Below the pieces are notes generated by a model. The model was not told the DNA's origin. It searched no databases and was given only the letters and a program-made list of their open reading frames with translations. A stretch of DNA of 64,000 nt from G963668185 sp965237445 (GTDB lineage: Bacteria > Chloroflexota > Dehalococcoidia > Lucifugimonadales > G963668185): the NCBI GenBank assembly GCA_965237445.1, contig OZ250142.1:1116001-1180000 (forward strand). The letters are read 5' to 3'. Positions 45,712-55,040 of this stretch are shown here, piece after piece. Both the position numbers and the translations under genes were made by a program. The number at the start of each line of letters is the position of its first letter. Position 1 is the first letter of the stretch.

Positions 45712-47150
45712 TCACTGCCCAACCGAGTTGCCCCAATCGACGTATCTGGACCCTGCCGCGGTGCTAACGGTGACCTGCTGCCGGTAGTCGCCGAGCTCGG
45801 CGGAGTGCGTCTCCGAGCGGTACTCGACATCCGGCGAAGCACCGCCGCCTGCCAGTGCTTCGTGCAGAACTCGTCCATCCATATCTCCGCCGCCCGGCAT
45901 GCCGAGCAGATGAAGGATGGTGGGGGCAACGTCGATGTTGCCGGTCGGAGTTTCGATCACGGTCGAGGGGAGGAAGCTTGGGCCTCGTGCTATGAGAGTG
46001 TTTCGCAACTCGTGGCGGCTCATGCCGCCGTGGGTGCCGGCACCGACGGGTCCGATCACGGATGCCGAGTGGCCGGGAAAGCCGGCGCTGTTGGGGTCGG
46101 AGTTCCAGGCGAAGGACATCGCAAGGTCGGGGCCTCTGGGCCCATCGATGTTGGCGATGCTCGCGGGAAGCGTGCCTGGCACCGGGCCAACGCGCTCGGA
46201 CGCCAGCAAGGCTCCGCACCACGGCTGACGCACGAGCCACGCCACCAGCCGCTCCACAGTGGCGGGGTCAGCTTCGTGGGCATAGAGGAGCGCCGTGCCT
46301 CCGTTGGAGGCAGCCAGGACACCGCCCGGTTGGCCGCCGCCGGGGAAATCCAGCCGCCCGCAGCTCGGCTTCCACGTCTACGACTTCATCGATGGTGGCG
46401 TATCCGTGGTCAGACACGACGATCACGTCCGTCTCTTCCAGGGTGCCGTTGCGCTCCAGCCAAGCGATGATTCGTCCCGAACTGCTCGTCGGCAGCAGCG
46501 AGAGCGCTGTTGGAGAGCACGGAACCGACTCCGCTCTTGTGATTCGAGGTGTCCGGTTCCGAGTACCAGATCAGTGCAACCTCAGGGTCGCGCTCCGCGA
46601 GCACGTACTCGATGAGTACCTTGGTGCCGACCTCAATCTGGGCGATGTTCGGCGCCATATAGGGAGGCCATGGGCCGAAGCGCTCTACGATCTGCCCGTG
46701 AAGGGCACGAGGCATGCAGAACTCCGGGTGGATCGTGGCACCACCGAGGTCTTCTGCGAGCGGGTTTTGGACGTACGCGTTGCCGGAAGTGCCGACACCC
46801 ACGGCAACGTACTCGGCCCCGTGGCCATGCAGAATATCTGCCAAAGTGGGTCTCAGCAGGACGGCTCCAGTCTTTTGCCTCACCTTGACGAGTTCAGGTT
46901 CAAGGGCAGGGACCGTGATGTTTGAATTGTAGTCACGTATGACGAGTGTGTTGCCGGCAAGTCCGTGCGAACCGGGGTGGCAGCCGGTCATGAGGCTGGC
47001 GACGTTGATCCGGGTTACGGTTGGGAAGACCGGGTGATTCCTGGCGAAGGTGACGCCCCCGGCGAAGAAAGCTGCCAGATTGGGAGCGAGATCGGGTTGG
47101 ACCTGAGAAGGCTGAAGTCCGTCGAAGGCGACTATGAGAACGCGGGGCAT
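45712..47150 (-). pseudogene. Type I phosphodiesterase/nucleotide pyrophosphatase, two frameshifts
   Basis: The alkaline-phosphatase-superfamily gene is broken into three frames. 47150 to about 46478 encodes MPRVLIVAFDGLQPSQ, the nucleophile Thr in FPTVTRINVASLMTG, and EPDTSNHKSG. The next frame carries GRIIAWLERNGTLEETDV and VVSDHGYATIDEVVDVE. The last frame (from about 46345) carries GGVLAASNGGTALLY through GTHGGMSRHELRN to the stop. All metal ligands survive. The shifts are single extra bases at CCC 46476-46478 and within GGGGAAA 46342-46348. Corrected length is 478 residues, normal for the family. Either assembly errors or recent decay explain it. It stands between tRNA-Thr and a repeat-rich spacer. 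Confidence 0.82.
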
Positions 47151-47905
47151 TGGCGATTTTGTCCTTTCACGCGGCGAGGGATAGGGCAGTCAAGATAGCC
47201 GCCAGCGGATGTTCGGGCAAGGGGAGCGTCTGCGTGTCCGCCCAAACCGGTCAAATGCGGTCGTTCTGTAGCTGAGGAGCGGATGCGGAAACTCCGCAGG
47301 CGGCCAAAACCGGCCAAAAGCGGACACGCTCTGATTGTGCCCCTGCTACCCGTCCCGAATACTGGCGGTTGGTCCCGACCAGCCTGTGCAAAACGGTGAT
47401 TTACAAGCCGGTTTCGGGGAAATGTGTTCCGTTTTGTTCCATTCTGTTCCGTTTCGTAGCTGGGCCGGGGAGTTATCGGGGCACGAATGGGGCACGAGTG
47501 GAGCACAAACGGTACTTGGACGGGGCAAGAATGGAACACAAATGGAACACGGTCTAGCAGGGCGAGGGGAAGGGCATCCACCAAAAATTCGCCAGCGAGG
47601 CGGGGCAGGACTGCCGGCGTGTCGTGGTCGATGATGTTCATGCACCCATAGTAGCACACATGTACGCAGACGGCAAATGGCCAGTACAAAGGGAGTGGAT
47701 GTTTGCTCCAACGAGGGTAGTGTGTCGAAGCAAGTTCGGCATGTCAGGAATGAATTCCAGCCTACCTATCCAGCGAGGTCAATAAGAGAAGCTGCATCCA
47801 AGCAAACTCAACGAGTGCCCCACACCGCTGGATACCAGCTTACGACGGAATGACGATTGTGCCAAGGGTCTTGTTTGGGCAGAAAGGCGGGATCCCTGTC
47901 GAACG
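47151..47905. other. Gene-free spacer with short tandem repeats
   Basis: No supported gene lies in these 755 bases. Apparent frames on either strand are repetitive and lack family features. The stretch includes GGCCAAAACCGGCCAAAAGC near 47308 and two sets of short tandem repeats listed separately (47425-47554). The final 200 bases before the MFS gene are unique sequence without recognisable motifs. Confidence 0.6.
47425..47554. repeat. Short tandem repeats with 10-bp and 11-bp periods
   Basis: 47425-47454 contains three abutting 10-mers (TGTTCCGTTT, TGTTCCATTC, TGTTCCGTTT). 47478-47554 contains seven abutting degenerate 11-mers: GGGGCACGAAT, GGGGCACGAGT, GGAGCACAAAC, GGTACTTGGAC, GGGGCAAGAAT, GGAACACAAAT and GGAACACGGTC. 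The period is close to one helical turn, and the second set begins 24 bases after the first. Confidence 0.75.
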
Positions 47906-49162
47906 TCAGGAGGAGGGATGGTTGGACCGGACTCGCAGGGTGATGCCGGCGATGGTCAGAGCAACTGACAGGAAACCGCAGACGACCAGTCCGGTCCTCA
48001 GACTGCCGATTGCCTCTTCGATGGACCCGGCTAGCAGGGGGCCGATCACTCCTCCGGCGGACATGCACATCGTCAGGAAAGAGGAGGCGACGGCGACCTC
48101 TCTAGGGCGGATGCCAGGCAACAGGAACGGGACGGTGTAGAGGATGGGGAAGAAGCCGGAGCCGATCCCGTTGAGAAGCGAAAGCCCCAGCAGGACAGGC
48201 AATGAACCGGTGAACATCATGCCGACGAAGGTGGCTGCGACGACCACGCCCATGATCCGGAGGATCGCCCTGCCCCTGTCGAAGTCCAGAGCTAAGTAGC
48301 CGAACCCCACGCCTGCGATGCCGCCCGTGGCGATACCGACCGCCACGACAACGCCGGAGTCCCGGATTGAAATGCCATGCGCGGCCTCCGCAAGGGTGGG
48401 GAAGAAGCTCAGGAATGCCGTGTAGGATGCCATGTACCCAACGAAGGCAAAACCGGCAATCCACAAATCCCTATAGGCAAGAGCGGACTTCACGAGAGCC
48501 AGGTCTCGCAGGCCAGGCGACCTCCTCTCCCGGTCGCGGTTAGGCCCCTCCCTGCCGAGGAACAGCCAGAGCAGAGTCAGGACGGAAAAGTAGATGCCGA
48601 ATACGCGGAACACACTTCGCCAGTCGTTATCAACGAAACCGAGAATGAACGGCGTCGCGGCAAGGCCGCCACCAACAACGAGACCGAACAAGAGATTCGA
48701 GATGCTGCTGACCATCACGATCTCGCGCCTGGGAAACCACTGAAGCGTCAGCAGCGCCCGCGCCGGCTCACGAGCGACAAGCGTGAGGCCAAAGACCAGG
48801 CGACCAATACTGAGCACGATGAATCCGGGCGCCCACGCCTGGACAAAGATGCAGGCGGACGCCACGGTCACCATGACGGTGGTCAATGTTCTCGGGTTGA
48901 ACCGGGAGGCCCACCAGCCAACGGGAATCGCGATGACAAGGCTGGCCCAGAACGCCGCCGAGCTTAGAATGCCCTGTTGGACGGGCGAGAGGCCGAGATC
49001 GTCGCTAATGGCCGGAAGGAGCAGGCCCAGCGCAAGGTGGACCAGGAACGAGCTGACGCCAAGCAGCAGGAAGATTCCGACGCTGACCCAGCGGTATGCC
49101 GACGGGCGCGCGATGCCCGAAGAGGCTACTTCTTCAGTCAAGCCGAGCACCGCTCCTGGCAA
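47906..49162 (-). CDS. MFS transporter
   Basis: The 418-residue membrane protein has about 12 helices. Its N-terminal region (WVSVGIFLLLGVSSFLVHLA) and the helix 2-3 loop (PVGWWASRFNPRTLTTVMV) fit the major facilitator superfamily. The central loop is basic (GREGPNRDRERRSPGL). No substrate can be assigned. It stands alone, flanked on both sides by repeat-rich spacers. A start at the ATG at 49162 gives a 24-residue N-terminal tail before helix 1, which may be slightly long. Confidence 0.86.
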   Translation of the reverse strand: MPGAVLGLTEEVASSGIARPSAYRWVSVGIFLLLGVSSFLVHLALGLLLPAISDDLGLSPVQQGILSSAAFWASLVIAIPVGWWASRFNPRTLTTVMVTVASACIFVQAWAPGFIVLSIGRLVFGLTLVAREPARALLTLQWFPRREIVMVSSISNLLFGLVVGGGLAATPFILGFVDNDWRSVFRVFGIYFSVLTLLWLFLGREGPNRDRERRSPGLRDLALVKSALAYRDLWIAGFAFVGYMASYTAFLSFFPTLAEAAHGISIRDSGVVVAVGIATGGIAGVGFGYLALDFDRGRAILRIMGVVVAATFVGMMFTGSLPVLLGLSLLNGIGSGFFPILYTVPFLLPGIRPREVAVASSFLTMCMSAGGVIGPLLAGSIEEAIGSLRTGLVVCGFLSVALTIAGITLRVRSNHPSS

Positions 49163-49358
49163 GGCACGAACCCCGTATCGGGGTACGGGGCAGACATGCG
49201 CCCATCAGGGGGCGTCCCGGAGGGACGAGCGATCCTGCCAGAGTGAAGCACAGTTTCAGGACGCGCGCGTCTCTCGCCCCTTCGAGGGACTCAGGGGAGG
49301 CTCTCACCTCAAACCTGTCCCATCGGGGAGGGCTTTGCATGGCTCCATGAAGCGGAAC

Positions 49359-49745
49359 GGGGAACCCCATCCCAGCCTTCCCCAGCGGACTGGGAAGGAG
49401 CCGGAGAGCTTCGTCCATCACGGAATAGGCAATTGTGCAAAGGTGTCCATCGAAGGAGAGGGGATTTCTTGGTGCAGTCTCGCGGTTGTGCAATGGTCTC
49501 CATAAAGGAGACGTTTGCGTAACCTCCTGTGTGGTACGGGGAACCCCATCCCAGCCTTCCCCAGCAGACTGGGGAAGGGGCCGGAGAGCTTCGTCCATCA
49601 CGGAATAGGCAATTGTGCAAAGGTGTCCATCGAAGGAGAGGGGATTTCTTGGTGCAGTCTCGCAGTTGTGCGAAGGTCTCCATCAAGGGAGAGGAGGGCT
49701 CGTTGCTCAGGTGACAGTGTTTTTCAATGGTCTCCATCAAGGGCG
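49359..49745. repeat. Direct repeat of about 140 bp containing palindromic element
   Basis: Two copies (about 49361-49500 and 49541-49680) are offset by 179-180 bases and nearly identical. Each starts GAACCCCATCCCAGCC, contains the palindrome with arms CCTTCCCCAG and CTGGGGAAGG (exact at 49555-49578, mutated at 49376-49398), and ends with TCTCCATCAAGGGAGAGG-type sequence. Further copies of that last motif occur at about 49731. The stretch 49163-49891 holds no supported gene. Confidence 0.8.
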
Positions 49746-49891
49746 AGGAGCGAGTATTACCCAAATCACTGGATTGAGCAAAGGACCCTATCGCTGGGAG
49801 AACACTCCCCAAACCCACCGGCCGCAAGCGAGCGCCCTCTCCAGAATGCTCCACCACAGGACTCGTCAGCATTCCATGTTGCCGAAGCGGA

Positions 49892-50704
49892 CTACAGATA
49901 GCCATAAATGATCGAGCGGATGCAGGCGTTCACCTCGTCCGGGCGGTGCCCGACCAGAGAACCGTGGCCGAGTCCCTCCAGCAGGTGGAAGTGGCCGTCA
50001 GGCGCGGCGTCGGCTACCTGCCTGCCGTGTTGCTGGGGCGTCTGCATGTCTTGGGAGAAGGCGATAACGTGCATGGGGACCTTGCAGTCCGGGAGCCTGT
50101 CGAGTACATCGAAGTCTACGCACGCCTCCCACTGCGCAATCATCATCTCGCTGTCGCGCTCCCCGTAAGCGGCGTCAGCCACCTCCTTGACCTTGTTCCA
50201 TAGTTCCTCGTCGCCCAAGACCTCGGACGGGAACAGGAACGCCCCGTAGTGGTGGATGGCGAACTCCCGGCTGAGCCTGCCCCCCGCACGAAAGAACTCG
50301 ATCTCAGCCTCCATCCAATCCCTGCTAAAGCCAGTTGGCTTCGCGGCAGTGCCCATGGGAATGGCGCAGCGCACCAACTCCGGGAAGTCCAGGGCGACCT
50401 GCTGCACGATGAGGGACCCCATCGAGAGGCCGGTCAGGAAAACGGGCGGGTCGCACACCGCCCGTATCAGCTCGGCGCAGTCACGCGCGAAGTCAGCGAT
50501 CGACCACGGCGTGGGAGCCGAGCATTCGGTCTCGCCGACGCCGCGCGGATCGTACGACGTGTTGCGGAAGTCGCCCTCGAACGCCGCGATCTGGTACTCG
50601 AAGTCTTCGCCGCGCTGGTCTCCTCCGGGGACCCAGACGATGTCCGGGCCTTCGCCGCGCTGGAAGTAGAACTGGTTGACATCGGCGCCCGCGAGCTTGG
50701 GCAT
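49892..50704 (-). CDS. Alpha/beta hydrolase
   Basis: The 270-residue cytosolic hydrolase has the nucleophile elbow TGLSMGSLIVQQ (Ser 94) and the oxyanion/early strand IVWVPGGDQRGEDFEYQ. The Asp is probably in VIAFSQDMQTPQQHG, and the catalytic His is in LEGLGHGSLVGHRPDE. DPRGVGET is the usual strand-4 loop. It resembles pimeloyl-ACP esterase/haloperoxidase-like enzymes. The substrate is unknown. It follows the JAMM peptidase gene by 121 bases on the same strand. Confidence 0.88.
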   Translation of the reverse strand: MPKLAGADVNQFYFQRGEGPDIVWVPGGDQRGEDFEYQIAAFEGDFRNTSYDPRGVGETECSAPTPWSIADFARDCAELIRAVCDPPVFLTGLSMGSLIVQQVALDFPELVRCAIPMGTAAKPTGFSRDWMEAEIEFFRAGGRLSREFAIHHYGAFLFPSEVLGDEELWNKVKEVADAAYGERDSEMMIAQWEACVDFDVLDRLPDCKVPMHVIAFSQDMQTPQQHGRQVADAAPDGHFHLLEGLGHGSLVGHRPDEVNACIRSIIYGYL

Positions 50705-50825
50705 GACTCGACTCCTTTTGGAATTGCTTCAAACAGATACAGTGGGCGCAGATGCCAAACCGGCCCACCTTCGGCGATTCATCGGCCCGAGGGACCGATC
50801 CAGAGTGCGCCGGATTCAGACGTCT

Positions 50826-51308
50826 TCAGGCCGGCTCGAACCTGGCTACCTCGATGAACCCGCCCCCATTGTCCGACCACGCGAACAGGGCTGCCTCTAC
50901 GACGCGCCGGTCCTCTACTCCGACTACGAGCTGCTGAACAGGATAAGCGGGCCCTTCTCCCCATGGGCTGGTCGCCACCTTACGGTCGATGTCGGACAGG
51001 TACGCCCTGCCGTTGGGGTGGGAATGGTAGATTACGCGAGCCGGCTGGTCACCTTTCAGACTGTCGTCGAGAGCAAAAAGGTCTTTCGGCGAGAAGACGT
51101 ACGCCGACTCGACGCCGCGGCCCGGATGAGTGGGATGCGCGCCCTCGTTCTGCACGTTTACGGCGGGATGGATCTCGGCCACGGACCAATCCGCGACCGG
51201 GCCGCTGAGCCAGCCGCAGCACTCGCCGGGAAACGCTGCGCGGGCGTGTCCATAAACAGCCCGGAGCGCGTGTTCCGGTATGTTGACGGGGGGTGGTAGG
51301 GAAGTCAT
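50826..51308 (-). CDS. JAMM/MPN (M67) metallopeptidase
   Basis: The 160-residue protein contains the complete JAMM zinc site: Glu 29 in FPGECCGWLSG, then HSHPNGRAYLSDID with His 95, His 97 and Asp 108. Bacterial members cleave ubiquitin-like or Cys-containing small proteins and act in cysteine/thiamine sulfur-carrier maturation or in defence. No sulfur-carrier or E1-like gene is adjacent. The N-terminal MTSLPPPVNIPEHALR is typical. It lies just downstream of the methyltransferase array on the same strand. Confidence 0.87.
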   Translation of the reverse strand: MTSLPPPVNIPEHALRAVYGHARAAFPGECCGWLSGPVADWSVAEIHPAVNVQNEGAHPTHPGRGVESAYVFSPKDLFALDDSLKGDQPARVIYHSHPNGRAYLSDIDRKVATSPWGEGPAYPVQQLVVGVEDRRVVEAALFAWSDNGGGFIEVARFEPA

Positions 51309-51370
51309 GCGGCTGTCTCAGATCCACCCATCAAGGAAGACATTGACAAGACTGACGGCGTGCGGAAGAG

Positions 51371-51500
51371 AACCCCATCCCAGCCCCTCAAGGGACTCGG
51401 GGCAGGCTCTTTCCCCAGCAGACTGGGGTAGGGGCACGGAGAGCCTTCTACATCGTACACAGCAACGGCCTTACATCGCACTCCATCAAGGGAGAGGGGA
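51371..51500. repeat. Copy of the CCCC-AGCAGACT-GGGG intergenic element
   Basis: AACCCCATCCCAGCCCC at 51371 and the palindrome-like TTTCCCCAGCAGACTGGGG-TAG at about 51409-51432 are followed by CTCCATCAAGGGAGAGGGG near 51480. It is the same family as the repeats at 49.4-49.7, 52.57 and 53.71 kb, here with an inserted AAGGGACTCGGGGCAGG block. The gap 51309-51541 has no gene. Confidence 0.7.
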
Positions 51501-51541
51501 TGAGTGCTGTTCGACTGTCACACGACTTGGCCAACGGAGCA

Positions 51542-52501
51542 TCAAGCGCCCTTCACGGCGGAGCGCATGGCGAGGGTGTGCTCGGGGCCGGTCGCGCAGC
51601 AGCCGCCTATGATCCGAGCTCCACGCTCCTTCCAGTCCCCGGCGTATTGGGAGAGGCGTGATGGCGTTTCCCCCCTTGTCGAGAGGATGTCCGGACCGAT
51701 CCTGGTCCTTCCGCCGACCATTGCCATAGGGTTGTAGCCGATGTTGGGGTAGACGCCGACCGGTCCGTCGTAGACGTCCATAAGCATTGGAAGGCAGGCG
51801 TCCAGGGACGCGGAGCTGCTGCACATAAGCAGGACCATGTCGACGGGATGTCCCTCAAGCGCGCGGGCAAGGTCCTCGAAAGACTCGCTGTACTGCATCT
51901 GCCTGTCCGGGCTCACATGGCGTACGCCCAGCCACACGGGCAGTCCGGCCTCGGCGCTCGCGTCCACGGCAACTACGCAGTCTTCGATGTAGCCCATGTA
52001 CTCGGGGAGGATCACTTCGACGCCTGCGTCGGCCATTATTTTGGCATGCTCGGCGAACTCGTCGTAGTAAGCGTCGCGGCCCATGACCTGGACGTCCGTA
52101 CCCTTTCCGACACCGAGCATCTCGAGGCCAAGGCCGGCCATTCCTCCCGCAACGTATGCTTCCGAGTTCATCTGATCGCGTGCGGTCACCGCATTCACCG
52201 CAGCGGCGGTGGCGTACTCTTGCCACCGGTCTCCGAGGCCGACGGGCTCAAGCCTGCTCTTAGTGGTACGGAAGTTGTTGCTGATGATCACGTCAGCGCC
52301 ACAGCGGAGGTAGTCCCGGTGGACCTGCTGCACCACATCAGCGGCGTCCACGTTGGCCGTGGCAGACCATGGGCCGAGCTTGTCACCATCGCTGCCGAGC
52401 AGGACGTCGACGCCACGGCGCTGGATCTCGGAGCCTGTGGCGCCGTCCATAAGCAGCGTCTCGCCGCTGGCTATCCGGTCCATGATTTTGACTGTGGGCA
52501 T
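51542..52501 (-). CDS. Homocysteine S-methyltransferase family protein, copy 1
   Basis: The 319-residue TIM-barrel enzyme is the distal member of a nine-gene array. LLMDGATGSEIQRRG (16-30) and GADVIISNNFRTT (68-80) are the N-terminal family motifs. The zinc ligands are Cys 227 (LLMC) and the pair Cys 301/302 in GGCCATGPEH. YPNIGYNPMA is intact. The family moves a methyl group from a methylated donor (S-methylmethionine, betaine, dimethylsulfonium or similar) to a thiol acceptor such as homocysteine. The variable loop after YVAGGMAG (residues 117-143) is GLGLEMLGVGKGTDVQ-like and unique to this copy. A modest AAGGA site precedes the ATG. The donor is unknown. Confidence 0.88.
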   Translation of the reverse strand: MPTVKIMDRIASGETLLMDGATGSEIQRRGVDVLLGSDGDKLGPWSATANVDAADVVQQVHRDYLRCGADVIISNNFRTTKSRLEPVGLGDRWQEYATAAAVNAVTARDQMNSEAYVAGGMAGLGLEMLGVGKGTDVQVMGRDAYYDEFAEHAKIMADAGVEVILPEYMGYIEDCVVAVDASAEAGLPVWLGVRHVSPDRQMQYSESFEDLARALEGHPVDMVLLMCSSSASLDACLPMLMDVYDGPVGVYPNIGYNPMAMVGGRTRIGPDILSTRGETPSRLSQYAGDWKERGARIIGGCCATGPEHTLAMRSAVKGA

Positions 52502-52564
52502 GGTGTTGTTCCTTAGCTAGCTTGAGTTAAGAGGACTTTCGCCCCGGTCTGTACCCCATCCCAG

Positions 52565-52588
52565 CCTTCCCCAGCAGACTGGGGAAGG
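52565..52588. repeat. Palindromic intergenic element
   Basis: A perfect inverted repeat with arms CCTTCCCCAG and CTGGGGAAGG around CAGA lies in the 163-bp gap between array copies 1 and 2, flanked by CCCCATCCCAG on the left and GGCCGGAGAG on the right. Without a T-run it is a repeat, not a canonical terminator. Confidence 0.8.
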
Positions 52589-52664
52589 GGCCGGAGAGCG
52601 TCGATTCCAAGAGATGGCGCACGAGAAAGGTCTCATCTATTCAACAGATATCCAATTCAAAGCT

Positions 52665-53627
52665 CTAGGCCCCCTCGACGATGGGGCGCATGGCTAGGGT
52701 GTGCTCCGGGCCGGAGGCGCAGCAACCACCGATAATCTGGGCGCCCAGATCTTTCCAGTCAGCGGCATGGCCGGCCAACTGGGACGGGGAGTATCCCTCG
52801 GTGTTGAGGATGTTCAGGCCGGTGTGCTTGCGGCCGCCCAGGGGCGCCATGGGGTTGTAGCCGATGTTGGGATAGCCGCCGACGGGACCGTGGTAGGTCT
52901 CGCGCAGGATGGGCAGCCCGGCTGTAATGGCCTCCGGACTGCAGCACATAAGCATGACAGCGTCCACCCTCATGCCCTCCAGCGCGCGGCCGAGGTCGGC
53001 GAGGCTCTCGCCGGAACCCATCAACCCGTTCCGCTGGATGCCGCGAACACTCAGGAAAAGCGGCATGTCGAACTCGGAGCAGACGTCCACCATCTCAACG
53101 CAGTCGGCGATGTGGCCGACGAACTCGGGGAACATGATGTCGACGCCCGTATCGGCGAGCACGGCGGCCTGCTCCCTTACCTCTTCGCGGAAGGCATCCC
53201 GTCCCATGGTGTCTACATCGGGATTTCTTGTGCCGGTGATGCCATGGAACGTGGGAGGGGCGAAGGCGCCAGCCACGTAGGCTTCCGGGTCCTGCCTGTC
53301 GCGGGCCAGGACGGCGTTCTCGCCGCCCGCGCGGGCGTACTTCTCCCACTCGTCGCCGAGGCCGATGCGCGCGAGGCGGGTCCGCGTGGTCCAGAAGTTG
53401 TTGCTCAGGACCAGCTCCGCGCCGCAGCGCATGTAGTCCTGGTGCACCTGCTGCACGACGTCCGCGAACTCGACGTTTGAGGTCGCCGACCAGCATTGGA
53501 GGTCGGTCTCCGCAGTGGCGCCGACGTGCACGTTCGCGCCGCGGCGCTGCACCTCTGAGCCGGTGCCGCCGTCCATGAGGATGTGCTCTCCATCGTTCAG
53601 CCGGTCGACTATGGAACGCGATGGCAT
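52665..53627 (-). CDS. Homocysteine S-methyltransferase family protein, copy 2
   Basis: 320 residues. Zinc cysteines are at 228 and 302/303 (GGCCASGPEH). ILMDGGTGSEVQRRG and NIGYNPMAPLGG are conserved. It differs from the others in having LFLSVRGIQRNGLMG where most copies read VWLGVRH, so the pocket segment before the first zinc Cys is the most divergent of the set. The variable loop is FAPPTFHGITGTRNPDV. AAGGAG precedes the ATG. The gene is separated from copies 1 and 3 by spacers carrying palindromic elements, so it may be expressed less tightly with the operon. Methyl donor unknown. Confidence 0.88.
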   Translation of the reverse strand: MPSRSIVDRLNDGEHILMDGGTGSEVQRRGANVHVGATAETDLQCWSATSNVEFADVVQQVHQDYMRCGAELVLSNNFWTTRTRLARIGLGDEWEKYARAGGENAVLARDRQDPEAYVAGAFAPPTFHGITGTRNPDVDTMGRDAFREEVREQAAVLADTGVDIMFPEFVGHIADCVEMVDVCSEFDMPLFLSVRGIQRNGLMGSGESLADLGRALEGMRVDAVMLMCCSPEAITAGLPILRETYHGPVGGYPNIGYNPMAPLGGRKHTGLNILNTEGYSPSQLAGHAADWKDLGAQIIGGCCASGPEHTLAMRPIVEGA

Positions 53628-53709
53628 TGGGTGCTCCTTTCTGCTTCTTGTTATCCGTGTGAAAAATTCTGCTTCAATGGATTATGGCAGTCAGATTACC
53701 CCATCCCAT

Positions 53710-53733
53710 CCTTCCCCAGCAGACTGGGGAAGG
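53710..53733. repeat. Palindromic intergenic element
   Basis: This is the same perfect 10-bp-arm inverted repeat (CCTTCCCCAG / CTGGGGAAGG, loop CAGA), located in the 131-bp gap between array copies 2 and 3 and preceded by CCCCATCCCAT. Confidence 0.8.
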
Positions 53734-53758
53734 GGTCATCCGAACAGTTTAGTTTGCT

Positions 53759-54721
53759 CTACGCTTCCTTGACGAAGGGGCGCATGGCCAGGATGTGCTC
53801 CGGGCCGGAGGCGCAGCAGCCGCCTACGATGCGCACGTCCTCGTCCGTCCACTTGGCGGCGTACTCGGCGACCATGGAGGGCGGGTCCGCGGTTGGCGAG
53901 ATGATGTCCGGGCCGGATCGCTGACGCCCGCGGACAGGGGCCATTGGGTTGTAGCCCACGTTGGGATACGCGCCAACCACGCCATCGAACGCTTCACGAA
54001 GCTGCTCCAGAGCCGCATCGGTCGGTTCGGGGCGGGTGCACATTATGAGGATGGCATCGATCTGGCGGCCGCGCAGGCCGTCCGCAAGGTCCTGGAAGGA
54101 CTCGCCGAACTGCATGGTGCCGTCGTCGTTGGCGTGCCGGACGCCGAGCCACACGGGCAGGTCGAACCCCTGGCAGGCATCTACGGCGGCGACGCAGTCC
54201 TCGGCGTGGCCGATGTACTCCGGCAGAAGAATGTCGATGCCGGCCCTGGCGAGCAGGTCGGCATGTTCCCGGTACGCCTCGTAGTAGACGTCCCTGCCGA
54301 GCACTTCGCAGTCCGACTTGCCGCGCGCCGCGCGGGGCTTCGGTATCGGAGGCGCCATGCCACCGGCCACGTAGGCGTCTTCATTCATGGCATCCCTGGC
54401 CGCGATGGCATTGTGCGCCGCAGCCTCAGCGTACTCCTGCCAGCGGTCTCCCAGCCCAATCATGTCCAGGCGACCGCGCGTGGTCCAGAAGTTGTTGCTG
54501 ATCAGCACATCAGCGCCGCAGCGGAGGTAGTCCTGGTGCACCTGTTGCACAACGTCGGCATTGTCGATGTTCGCGGTGGCGGACCAAGCCAGTAGCTCGG
54601 TATCGGCCGTCGCGCCGACGAGGACGTCAGCGCCTCGCCTCTGCACCTCGGAGCCGGTGCCGCCGTCCATGAGGAATTTCTCGCCCGAGGCGAGCCTGTC
54701 GGTTATGGATGCTCTAGTCAT
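53759..54721 (-). CDS. Homocysteine S-methyltransferase family protein, copy 3
   Basis: 320 residues. Zinc cysteines are 228 (ILIMC) and 302/303 (GGCCASGPEH). LMDGGTGSEVQRRG and YPNVGYNPMAPVRG are present. After the first zinc Cys it reads TRPEPTDAALEQL in place of the usual PEAITAGLP, a clear substitution in the active-site helix. The variable loop is basic and proline-rich (APPIPKPRAARGKSD), unlike any other copy, which suggests a different donor, perhaps anionic. GAGGAG precedes the ATG. It ends near copy 2 across a palindromic repeat, and a 319-base spacer separates it from copy 4. Confidence 0.88.
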   Translation of the reverse strand: MTRASITDRLASGEKFLMDGGTGSEVQRRGADVLVGATADTELLAWSATANIDNADVVQQVHQDYLRCGADVLISNNFWTTRGRLDMIGLGDRWQEYAEAAAHNAIAARDAMNEDAYVAGGMAPPIPKPRAARGKSDCEVLGRDVYYEAYREHADLLARAGIDILLPEYIGHAEDCVAAVDACQGFDLPVWLGVRHANDDGTMQFGESFQDLADGLRGRQIDAILIMCTRPEPTDAALEQLREAFDGVVGAYPNVGYNPMAPVRGRQRSGPDIISPTADPPSMVAEYAAKWTDEDVRIVGGCCASGPEHILAMRPFVKEA

Positions 54722-55040
54722 GTTCGCTCCTCTCGCTTGTCTATCAACTACATACGTGTCTGTCCCACCTGCCCACCCGGATGGTTGTGGGGGACACCCC
54801 CACTCCCCCGGAAAGGGATAGCGTGGCCGCCTTTCGATTCGGGCCGGAAGAATTGTACGGCGTTAGCGATTTCAGCGCCCCAACTCCACCCTCACACCCT
54901 TGACGGACTCGGGGCTGACTCCTTCGACTGCGCTCAGGACGCGGTCTGACCCTCTCCCATCAAGGGAGAGCGGATTTTTGTTATCGATCCTTGCTTGTGC
55001 AATGCTCGCCGCACGGAATTTGAGGCACGACTATGGACGC
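54722..55040. other. Spacer between array copies 3 and 4
   Basis: No gene is seen in these 319 bases. The sequence contains GACGGACTCGGGGCTGACTCC, a GACTGCGCTCAGGACGCGG segment and CCCATCAAGGGAGAGCGG, remnants of the intergenic repeat family found at 49.4-51.5 kb. It is the largest gap in the array, so transcription could be interrupted or restarted here. Confidence 0.55.

Noticed and set aside
47132..47711. 185- and 121-residue minus-strand frames rich in Cys, His and Pro
   Set aside because: Their content is generated by the 10/11-bp tandem repeats, they overlap the phosphodiesterase start, and no domain is visible.
52565..52588. Rho-independent terminator
   Set aside because: The hairpin is strong, but no T-run follows on either strand, and the same element recurs in other intergenic sites, so it is called a repeat.
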